NCBI GenBank assembly: GCA_026693085.1
Contig: JAPLNB010000375.1
Span: 1 to 48,271 of the forward strand
Origin: Planctomycetota bacterium
GTDB taxonomy: Bacteria; Planctomycetota; Phycisphaerae; Tepidisphaerales; Tepidisphaeraceae
Direction: 5' to 3'
DNA: 48,271 nucleotides
The position numbers and the translations under genes are program-made. The notes below the pieces were generated by a model. That model saw only the letters and a list, made by a program, of their open reading frames with translations. It ran no database searches and was not told the DNA's origin. Positions within the stretch are counted from its first letter, which is position 1. Every line of letters begins with the position of its first letter. Shown piece after piece: positions 34,001 to 46,000 of the stretch.

Positions 34001-37000
34001 CCGGGCCAACGGCTCGCGGCTGTCATATCAGTATGACAACGATGCCAATTTGACGCAGGTGACCGATACGGCGGATCCGCGGCGGACCTGGTACGGATAC
34101 GCGGCGGTTCATGCGCATCATCTGGCTGCAGCGATGTCCGGCAGCGCTGCCCAGAGCAGCGTGGTGCAATACGACGGTGCCGGCGCGTCGCTGGGCGAGG
34201 TCGTGGCTGACCGCGTCCTCGGGACGGTGCGGCAATTTGCCAATACGACGATCAACAACACGCTGACTGCCGGCCAGAGCCGGCGATTCATGCTGACGAT
34301 CAGCGACCGGGAGCTGCAAACCTCCGCCAGTGGCCGCGTCACGCTGGGCGTGGAGGTGCAAGGGAGCGGGTTCAACCCTGCCGCGGCCAGCGTGATCGGG
34401 GTGGCACAAGGCGAAACCGGCATTTGGGCGGGAAAAAGCGTCGCTTTGTTTACCTTCGACCATGCCGGACCGTACATGATTGAGGTAACCGGCGCCGACG
34501 CCGTGCAGGCAGGCGATTTTTCGATCGAGGTCTATCTTGCCGGCGACACCAACGCCGACGGCGCGGTGGATGGTTCCGATGCCTTGGATGACATCAACCG
34601 GGATGGTGTGATCAACGCCGGTGACGGCCAGTACCTGGATTCCAGCTTTGGTTTCAGGACGAACGAGGCGCCGGTGCTGTCGCCGGCCGTGGCGCGCTCG
34701 CACCTGTCGCTGCCGGTGACGCTGGATCTTGCGCCCTTCGTCAGCGATGCCGAGGGCGATCCTCTGGCCTATCGAATTGTCGCGGTTGCAGACGGATCAG
34801 CGATTATCGACATTGACGGCCGGTCGTTGATCTTCACGCCGGCGGCGCTGTTCAGCGGAATCGCGACCGTCGGCATTCGAGCGATGGACCCGTACGGCGA
34901 ATCCACGACGGCGACCTTCACCATCAGTGTCAGCAGCGCTGCGCTGGAGAGCATCAACTTCCAGCGGCGGAGCCCGCGACTGTCAGTGGGCCAGGTACGC
35001 CAACTGCAGGTGATCGCGGACTTCGCGGATGAAACGGGCGTGGTGCTGCCGGCGTCGGCCGTGACCTTCGCGTCCACCGAGCCGTCGCACGGAATTGTTA
35101 CGGCGAATGGCTGGCTCTGGGGCCTGACCAATGGCTTCGGCGCCGTCGTCGCCACCTTCCAGGGAATGCAGGCGGCAACCGCGTTCATGGTCGGCCAGCC
35201 CACCCAAACCGATTCGTCGCTCGCTGACAACGGCCTGACTGTCTCTCCGCTCGGCGTTGCCGTGCCTCTGACCAATGGCTCGCCTCTGCCCATCCGCGCC
35301 TATCTGCCCGATGGCACCGAGGTCACCGCAGGCGCCGCCGGTACACGCTTCTACGTCGCCGACCCCACTCTCGCCACCGTCGATGCCGACGGCAAGCTGA
35401 CCGGCCTCGCCGTCGGGCGCACTTCCGTCACCGTCGTCCACAAGATGGCCGAGTACGTCCTGCCCGTTTTGATCGGCCAAGCCTCGTCTAATTCCGTCAC
35501 CATCGGTACAGCCGGCGGCCTCGTGCAGGCCGGAAACGGCGTCACCCTCGGCGTGGCTCCCGCCTCGCTCGGCGGCGACACCACCGTCACTGTCACCACC
35601 CTCGCCCAAGCCTCCGTCAGCCGTCCCATCGTCGCACCATTCTCGTTCGTTGCGGCCTTCAATTTCGATATCGGTACCGAAATGCTCGCCCGTCGCCCCC
35701 AGCTTGTTGTGCCCGTCGTCGGCATCCCCGCAGGCGGCATCCTCATCGTCCATCGCGCCGGCAGCGTCCCCACCGATGCCGGAACCCTCCAGGATGCCTG
35801 GTTCCAGGTTGATGTCCTCCAGGTTGGCCAGGACAACATCGCCAGATCCCTCTCCATCCCCGGCCTCCAAGGCGCGGTCGAAAGCGGCGAGTACGCCATC
35901 GTCTATGCCCCCTCCGACACGGTCGGCGTGGTTCAGGCTCAGGTCACGCTCGCCAATCCGCTCTCGCCCACCACGCGAGGCATCCTCTTCGGCGTAACGC
36001 TGACCACCCAGGGATCAGCCGAAATGGGCCCCGACGGCAAGATCATCCTCCGCGGCGGCGGGACCGTCGTCTACGCCGCTCCAGTCGTCTATGGCACCGG
36101 CACTGTCCAGGTCGGCCAACTCGATCTCTACGTCCCCAACGGCGATTACCCCGTCAAGACCGTCGAACTTCAATGGACCGGCCTGCCCAAGACCACCTCC
36201 GACAATGTTCAGGTCAATCCCGGCGCTACACAATACAAGACCGTCTTCACCAACATCGTTCTGCCCTCGACTCACAACGCCAATGGCCCGAAGATCACCG
36301 CGGTTGCCGCCGGCCTCGAAGATTTCGGCGGAACACTCAAGCCCGCCATCAAGCTCACCGGCGACATCCTCTGGGCCGGCGCGCCCTTCAATGTCGGCGC
36401 TTCCGTTGCCGATCTGCACGTTGTCTTCACTGACAAAGCCACCGGCCGGACTCGCTCTGTTACCGGCGCCGATTTGAAATGGGATTCAGGCTCCGGCACA
36501 CTCAGCGCCGCCGTCCCGCAGGACATGGTCCTCGGCCTCTGCTCTGTGCGGATTTTCCGCACCCAGGCCGTCCTCGATACAACCGCCGGAACCCCGAAGC
36601 AGGCTGGCACGATCGAAGTCGGCAGCCCCAGCGTCTCCGTGCGTCCGACCAGCCAGTACGTCTTCATGGCCAACGGCCCGCTGAAAGAGGTCGAGGTCTT
36701 CAGCGCCGCCTCGGGCGCTCTCGTGGCCCGCATCCCCATCGCCAGGCTTGATGCCAACGTCAATCCGCGCAGCGTCACCGTCTCCCCCGATGGATCGCGC
36801 GTTTTCGTCGCCCTCTGGTCCTCGTCCGCCGTCGCCGTCATCGACGCCGTCTCGCTTCGCGAGGTCGATGTTGATCCAAACATCCCGGGCCTCAATCGCA
36901 TCAACCTGCCCGCAGGCGCCTCCCCGTTCTGGCTCACGACCGATCCCGAAGGCCGATTCCTCTACGTCACCGATGAAGCGTCGTTCGGCGGCACCGGTCG

Positions 37001-40000
37001 CGTCTATGTCGTCGATATCAATGCCCTCCGCAGCGCCAGCTCGCCGACCGAGTATTGGCCCGCCGCCGACTACCACCGCTGCGTCGCCACCATCAACCTC
37101 GACGCCGCCCCGTCCGGGCTTCGTGGCCTGGCTGTCAGCGCCAGCGGCAAGCGGCTTTATGTCGCAGCCCCCGGCCAAACCCTCTTCGGCGCCAACCGCG
37201 AGTCCGATCAGCCTGGCCGGCTCCACGTCATCGACCTCGAAAAAGTCGATCGCTCCAAGAACCTCTTCGGCGAGCCTATGGCCGCCATCACCAACGTCGG
37301 CAGCGAAGTCTACGCCGTCTTCGCCACCAGCGATCCCCGCTACATCGCGGTTACCGATCGCAAGTCCGATATCACCGGCGTCAGCTTCCTCACTGCCGGC
37401 GTTTCCGAATCCGACTGGACCATCAAGCGCGCCAACCTCACCCTCGGATCCCCGTCGGATTGGTTCGACATCAACAACGCCACCGGCATCGTCGTCACCG
37501 CCGATCTGAAATACGCGTTCGTTGCCGGCTTCAATGCCTCGCTCCAGGGCGTTCCCTCTCATGATCCGACGCTCTATCCCCCCGATCACCCCGCAGGCGC
37601 TAACGTCGGCCTCATCAAGGATCCCTTCGGCCAGCCAGTACTTCTTGGCGCCACAGAAGGTCTGCCCTACGGCTTCCTCGATAACATTGCCCTTTCCGCG
37701 GACGAGAAGAAACTCTTCGCGCCCTACCGCGGCGCTCACGGCGTCATGGTCTACAACGTCGATCGCATGATCGAGCTCGGCCTGACCCCGGTGGCGCAGT
37801 TGGCGCTCCAGCCGTTTGAGTACTACGACACCGCCCATACCCTCCGCATCACCGCCAACCCCATCGGAACCGGCGGCTACCCCCAGGGCGCCGCCACTCA
37901 GAACGTCACCCGCCCGGTCCCGCGGCCCGATCTGACGATTACCCAGTTCGCCGCGCCGGGCATCGTCCCCGCTGGCCCCGGCGAAAACGTCACCCTCACT
38001 TATCAGATCGCCTCAGCCAACTCCGCGGCCATCGCCGCCGGCGGCTGGACCGAATCCATCTTCCTCAAGGATCAGGCCGGCAACCTCTACCCCGTCAAAT
38101 CCCAACATTTCACCACCCCCGGCTCCCATCAGATCACCTTCACCATGCCCAACCTCGACCCATCCTGGTTCGCACGGGTCAAGGAAGGCATGCAGTGGCA
38201 ACTCGTCGTCAATCCCGATGGCCAACTTGAAGAAAGCGATTATTCCAACAATGAGGCGACCTTCGCCCTCGATTGGAAACTGCCCGACATCTACGTCTCC
38301 TCCATGTCCCGCCCGTCCATGACGATGACGGCCGGCCAGCCCATTGCCGTCAATCCCAACGTCAACACCCTCACCTATGCCGTTGCCAATCGCGGTCGCG
38401 CACCCGTCCCCAAGGGATCGGTCTGGAACGAGCAGGTCTGGATCGGCACCGACGGCAACGTCTGGGCCGCCGACGATCCGGGCAACGGCGTCTGGCACTA
38501 CAGGATCAGCTCCGCCAGCCACACGCTCACTCGCGAACTGCCCACCGATTCCGAGTCCCCCGTCGTGCGGACCTCCCTCGTCATCGATCTCTCCAGCGTC
38601 ACTTTGCCCCTCGGCGTCAATCTCTCCAATGTGCAATGGATTGTCCTCCTCGATTGGCCGGACGCCGACCATGAACAAATGGCTGCCACCCCCGCGACCA
38701 TTTGTGGCTCGCTCATCGAGTCCCATGAAGTCGACGCCGCCGGCGCCACCAACAACCGTTATCTCGAAACCGCCAACGGCCTCGATTTCGCTCCGCTGCG
38801 TATCGACCTCGTCGGCGTCGGCGCAACCTGGGTGCAGAACGGCACCCAGCCCGGCGTGCTCGATGGCCAGAGCATCACCGGCATCCGCATCGGCCTCAAG
38901 CCCGACAATGCCGCTGGATTTGTCTCGCTGTTCGATGTCTCGCCCTCAAGCACGGGGATGTCGATTAGCTACGACACCGCCGCCAAGACCGTCCGCGTTT
39001 CCGGCCGGTTCAGCGGCACCCTCAACGGCCAAACCGTCGTCTTCTTCGATGGCGTCTGGGTTCTCAATGTCGGCACCGCCACCGCCACCGTCACCGACAC
39101 CACCGTCCCCGCCGGCGACTCCGAATTCCGCGTCGGCGGCGCGGAAATCCAGGTCGTCAGCACCGAACTGGCCATCCCCAAGGGCGGCTCCTACGCCCAG
39201 GCCGAAATCCGCTTCCGCGGCAAGCTCACTCTTCCGGATTCGCTCAAGGGCCAGTCCAACCAACCCTGGCAGCTCGATATCGGCGGCACCCAGTTCGTCG
39301 GCGTCAGCCAGGCCGCCATCAACTTCCAGGATGCGACTCTCAAGAATGTCACCGGGCTCGACCTGAACCTCGCCTCTTTCAAGATGAACGCGACCAACCT
39401 CTGGTTCTACTACGATACCCCCACCTCCGCCCTCTGGATGGGCGGCGACTTCACCCTGCCTCAATTGGGCAACGTCGCCGTCCCCCTGCCTCGCGACCAG
39501 GGCCGCTACTTCCGCATCACCCGCACGGCCGGCGCCAACGTCGCGAGTTTCGCCAACGCCGTTGACCGCATCGCCGTCCAAATCCGCGATGATTGGTGGC
39601 TCCGCGAGGTCGCGATTACCCCGGCATTCGCGGCCGGCAATTGGACCGCCACCGGCACTGCCAAGCTCCAGGCCACCGACGCCGACCTCGCCACCACCGT
39701 CACGTTTGCCGCCCCGGGCACCATCAAATTCGAGGTCATTCCCAAGCAGGGCATCGACCTTCGCCTCTTCGGCCTGGCCGTCGATGGCGCGGTCACGATC
39801 GTCGCGGACCGCCAAGTCGGCACCGGCTCCGACTGGGACCCCCAGATCGCCATCTCCGGCGCCCTCACCCTCCCCGCGGAACTCACCGGAGATCCCACCA
39901 AGATCGTCCCCGCCACAGGTTCCCCCGCACTCGCCTTCCCCGTTGCCGCCGGCACGCCCATCACCATCGACGCCACCGGCATCGCGCTGCCCAACAACCA

Positions 40001-43000
40001 GCTCACCCTGAGCGGCGCGTGGAACATGCCGCTCTTCGGCATCCGCGATGTCCGCGTCGGCAACCCCAACCTCCAGATCATCACCGCCAACAACCTCACC
40101 TTCGCCGCCTTCCGCGCGGCCCTCGCCTTCCCCGATTTCGACAATGCCAGTTTCGCCTTCTCCGGCGATAACTACGTCCGCCTCACCCAGAACGCGGCAA
40201 AACAGGTCATCGTCGCCCCCGTCGGCCAGATCCAATTGACCTCCCCCATCAACATCACTCCCGACGGCAAGTGGGCGATCGGACCGATGAAGCTCACGGC
40301 CGATCCGCTCAAGCACGAGTACCTCGGCGAGTCCATGGTGCAGTGCGGAGATCCCAAGTCGCTGCTTCGCATGGACACACAAATCACTTCCAAATTAATC
40401 GTCTTTACCGTCCCCCCAAAGGAGAATGCGTTCCAGTTCTTCGGCATGAGCGTTAGCCTTGAAGGCTTCCAGTTCATCGCCGACCGCGACCCCGATGTCG
40501 ATCCCGCCTGGGACCCGCAATTGAGCACCTTTGGCAAGCTCGTGTTGCCCAACAAGCTCACCGGCGACACACGCATCGAGGTGCCTGTTGATGAAAAGCA
40601 CCCCATTCTCGTGAACCGCGACGGAATCGTCATCGCCAACACCTACCTGCTCCTCCCCGCCGACGCCGTCTTCAACCTCCTCGGCGAACTCCAGGTCAGG
40701 ACCAGCACCGCCACGATCCTCTACATCGGCACCCAGGAAGCCCTGCTCTATGGCAAGTTCTACATCCCGGCCTTCAACGACCTCGTCATGCAACTCGACT
40801 CCGGGCCCGCAGCCGTCGTCAAGTTCAAGATGCAGGACGGCGAGTTCAAGTACTCCGCCGCCGCGTCGTTCGAAACCCCGGCCCAGATCCTCTGCTCCGT
40901 CTCCTCCCTCGGCGTCGAGTGGAAGATGGACCCCACCAAAGTCAAAATGGAGAAAGCCTACACCGATCTCGAGGTCAAGCTCGCCGGAACCGGCTCCTTT
41001 ACCACCAAGCTCACCGACGGCTTCGAGGCCGCCCTCAGCATGGCCGTGACTTTCGAGAAAGGCCTGCCCAAGTACGAAGTCGCCGCCCCCCTCGATCGCC
41101 TCGCCCGCTGGACCTGGTGGTTCGGCCGTGTCGAAGTCATCTTGGGCAAACCCAGCTTCATGTATGCACCGGTCGAAGGAACCAATACCTGGGAACCCCA
41201 GCTCGCACTCCGCGGCAGCGCCCGCCTGCTCCTCTCCCAGGAAGATTGGGACCCCTTTGCAGAGCATTCCGCCGTCGAAATCAGCCTCAACGACAATCCG
41301 CTCATGCTCTCGCCCAGTGGCGTGTGGCTCACAGGCGGACTCATCCGCGTGCCTTCCTTCAAGATCGACGAGTCGTACTTCGGCTACGAGGTCGAACTCA
41401 GTGACGTCTCCCTCCAGTACACGCGCAGCACCCGCGAGTGGAAGTTCACCGGCAACCTCGCCGTGCCAAGACCCGCCCCAGAATCCGGCAACTATATCGA
41501 GATCTCCCTCGCCGGAACCGACGACCGCGGCAACGAACGCTGCCTCCGCTACAACGCCGACGGCCTGTCCGGCAACGGCAGGCTCAGCATCGCCAGAAAA
41601 ACCACCGTCGGGCCCGTTGTTATTAATGAGGGCTTCCTCGAGTTCGACAGTGTCAATGGACGCCTTAAGTTTGGTGGCGCTGGTGAACTGGTCTGCTGGC
41701 CAGACAAGGAACTCGCCCTCGAGTTCGAGTTCGGCCCCAACGGCCTCAACGAGGTTGAAATCTCCGCTTCCGGATTCAACTGGATGCTCGGCAACACCGG
41801 ATTCTTTCTCCAGAAGATCGGCGGCAAGGTCGATCACATCTCCGACGGCAAGCCCCTCTACATCGAAGGCATCATGGGCCTTACCTACGGTCCCAAGTTC
41901 GAGTACCCGATTCCCGAAATGTCACCCTGGATTCCAGGCGCATCCCTCGGCGGCCGCACCGCAAGCCTTAACTACTTCGAAGGCCGCTTCGGCGGTGATA
42001 TGAACCACATCGAGCTGAACATCACGGCCTATCTCGGCGGCTACGTCGCTGGGGTCGGCTCCCTCTTCGGTGGGTCCCTCAAAGGCGTCCTCGACTGGTC
42101 CACCGATACCTTCTCCGTTACCGCCAACGCCAGCGCCGCCTATCCCCCACCCGGTATGCCCCAGGTCATCGTCTATGCCGGAAGTATCACTGCCGCTGCC
42201 GGCTCCGGCCTGATCGCCAGCGGCAGCGTTACCGTCTCCTTCCCCGACAACAAGGAATTCCGCGGCGCTAAGACCCTCGGCTCCGCCGCCGGCCTCCTCA
42301 AGATCATCCCCAACGACACCAACACCGACGACTACTTCGTCGTTTATGGCTCCGTTGACACCGGATGGTTCGGCGAGTTCAACGTCGGCCTCAAGATTGG
42401 GTTCAACGGAAGCGCCAAGTTTCTCGTCGGTAAAGCCAAGATCGCCGAATACATCGGTGCCGCTTCCGACCAGACCGGCGGCATCGCCGCCGGCGCCGCT
42501 CCACTCTCCCGGCAATACCAGGTCGCCGCCGGCAGCCAATCCCTCATGCTCACCGCCTATTGGGACAATGCCTCCCCAGATACCCAACTGCGACTCAAGA
42601 TGCCCGACGGCACCATCCTCACCGAAACCGACATCGCCGCCCGCGCCGATATCGCCGTCCTCGACGACATCTCCGACTACAACTGCCGCTGGATCGGCAT
42701 CAAGAACCCCGCCGCCGGTATCTGGGAACTCATCGTCCCAGACTCCACCGGCCTCGGCCAGGTCAACTTCTCCGCCTACGGCGACGCCGCTCCACTTACC
42801 TTCACCATCGACACCCCCAATACCGACGTCGATGGGCCCAACGTCCAGGTGGACTACACCGCGTCGCTCCCCAACGCCGCCGGCCGCATCACTCTCTTCT
42901 ATGACACCGACAACCAAGGCTACGATGGCGTCCCCATCGTCTACGACCTGGCCGAAACCGACGGCCAAGGAACCTACAACTGGAACGCCGTCGGCCTTCC

Positions 43001-46000
43001 CGTTGGCGATTACTATCTCTATGCGATGATCGAAAGCGACGACGGCCTCCCCGCCTTCTCCTCCTACTCCGTCGGCAAGGTGCACATCACCACCCCGCCC
43101 ACCGGCACGTTCACCGGCACCGTCTTTGTCGATGCCGACGGCGACGATGCCCGCGACCCCGGCGAATCTGCGCTGGCCGACTGGACCGTCTTCGGCGATC
43201 TCAACGACAACGGCATCCTCGACGCCGGCGAACAGTCCGCCGTCTCCGACAGCAATGGCGACTATCGCCTGGTACTGACGGTCGGCCAAAATGCCATCAT
43301 CCGCCCCGTCCTCCAGTCCGGCTATATATCCACGGCCACGTTGCCGCTCACCCAAGCCGTGCCCCAGAATCGCACCGAGCAGATGGGCTTCGACCTCGGC
43401 GTCTTCCGCACGGTCAGCATTTCCGGAGCCGTCTTCAATGACCTCAACCTCAACGGCACGCGCGACCTCGCCGAGCCCGGCCTGGCCGGCCGCACCGTCT
43501 TCATCGACGCCAACGCCAACGGCGCCTTCGATGCCGGCGAAATCTCCGCGACCACCGACGCAACCGGCGACTACACCCTGTCGGATCTCGGCCCCGGCAC
43601 CCATATCATCGCACAACTCGCTCCCAATTCCTGGCTGAGCGTTGCGCCTCGTTCGGTCAACGTTGCCAGTGGCACCGATGCAACCGGCATCGACCTGCCC
43701 AACGTCGCGACTGCCAGCATCAGCGGAACCGTCTATGTCGATAAGGACACCGACGGCGTATTCGATGTCGCCGAAACCGCCTTGGCTGGTGTCACCGTCT
43801 TCATCGACGCCGACGCCGACGGAATCCTCGATACCGGCGAAACTTCCACCCCAACCGATGCCGCCGGTCAATACACCTTCAACAACCTCGCCCCCGCCAC
43901 CTATGCGGTCCTCCAGATCGTCCCGCCTGGCTATCGCCAGACGCAACCTCACCCCGCGGCCGCCTGGTCCGTGACTCTGAACCAGAGCGGACAGGCCAGC
44001 GCCGACAACAACTTCGGAAACCGCGAGCTGGCGTTCGTCAACGGCGGCTTCGATGACATCGACCCCGCTTCCATTCGGTTCGGCTGGACCTCCCGCGGCA
44101 ATGTCGCCATCGCCAACTCCCGCGCCACCCTCGCCACCGGTGCCACCCATGTCGCCGGACTGGCGCAATCCTTCATCATCCCCGCCGACATCAAGAGCAT
44201 CCATTTCACACTGGAACTGCCGGCCTTTGCCTCTGGCAGCAACCCCGCGGCCTTCGAGGTCGCCTTGCTTGATGCGATCACCGGCGAGCCTCTCCTCGCC
44301 GCCGCCAGCCTCCTCGATTCCGACGCTTTCCTCAACATCCAGTCCGATGGACGCGTCTACTTCGCTCCGGGCATCACCATCGCCGGCGCCACCCAGTCCG
44401 GCCAGATCATCACCCTCGGATCGACGCTCGATATCATCGTCGCCATGTCGCCCCTTGCCGCACCGACCGCGGCAACCCTCTACTTCGACCTGTTCGGTGC
44501 CGGCGGCACCAGCCAGATCGCGCTCGACAGTGTCACCTTCACCGACAACGAACCCCCGATCACGACAGACGACTCGGCCCAGACGGACGAGGACTATTCC
44601 GCTGTCATCAACGTCCTGGCCAACGATTCCGACCCCGAAAACAACACCCTGACCGTCATCGCCGTCACTCAGCCTCTGCACGGCTCCGCCGTCATCCAGC
44701 CCGACGGCACCATCCTCTACACCCCCACGGCCGACTATAACGGCTCCGATACCTTCGATTACACGGTCGGCGACGGTCGCTACGGCCAAACCGAAGCCCA
44801 CGTCACCATCACCGTCAATCCCGTCAACGATGCTCCCATCCGCACCCGCTCCGCCGCCTCCCCGGTCTCCGCCGCCGAGGACAGCGCCAACCAGAATGCC
44901 GTGTCGCTTGGCCTGAACGCTCTCAGTTACGGCCCCGGCGGTGGCGCGGATGAGTCCGCCCAGACGCTCAGTTACACGCTGGCGTCAATCCCCGGGTCCA
45001 TCACCGTCTACCTCGCCGATGGCACCACCCGCGTCCTCCCCGGCCGTGCCCTCTCGCTAGCCGAACTCCAAACCCTCACCTACAAAACCGTCGCCGACGC
45101 TGCCGCCGACGCTTCCCTCACTTGGACCGTCTCCGACAACGGCGGCGGCCAGAACACCCTCACCGACACCGTCACCATCACCCTCACGCCCGTCAACGAT
45201 GCCCCCGTTGCCACCGCCCCGGCGCTTCTGCCCCTGAACATCCCCGAAGACTACGCCACCACCGTCGCCGCAAGCCTCGGCCTGGCCGCCCGCACCTACG
45301 GCCCCGGCGGCGGCACCGACGAGCTGGCCCAGATCCTCACCTGCACCATCACCGCCATCCCCTCCTTCATCACCCTCTACAAAGCCGACGGCGCCACCGC
45401 CGTCCTCGCCGGCGACACCGTTTCCGTCACCGACTTCTACGCCCTGACCCACAAGACTGCCGCCAACCTGTTTGGCTCCGGATCGCTCACCTGGACCGTT
45501 CGCGATGACGCCGGCGGCACCGACTCCCTCGCGGATTCCCTGACGATCAACCTCCAGGTGGTCAACGACACTCCCGTCCTGCTCACGCCCGCCCCAACGC
45601 CTGTCACCCTGGCTGAAGACAGCACCAACAACACCGCCGTCACACTCGGCCTGAGTGCGATCGGCTACGGCCCCGGCGGCGGCGCTGACGAACAAGGCCA
45701 ATCCCTCACCTACACCCTCGTCAGTTTCCCAAGCTCCATTTCGCTCTATCAGAGCGACGGCAGCACCCCGGTCACTGCTGGCTCTGTCCTGCCGATCGAA
45801 CAGCTCCGCGGACTGATGTTCAAAACGATTGCGAATCAGTTCGGCTCCACGACCGTCCTCTGGACCGTCCGCGACGATGGCGGCGGCCAGGATACGCTCT
45901 CGCAGAGCCTCACCATCAACGTCACGCCCGTCAACGATCCCCCAACGCTGAACGTGCCGGGGTCGCAGGTGACGGCTGCCAACGCTCCGCTGGTCTTCTC

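Noticed and set aside
41922-44801. Antisense open frame of 959 codons, and similar ones of 480-680 codons opposite the giant gene
   Set aside because: They are mirror images of strongly biased C-ending codons in the sense strand; the translations are low in complexity and match no domain, while the sense strand has clear domains throughout.
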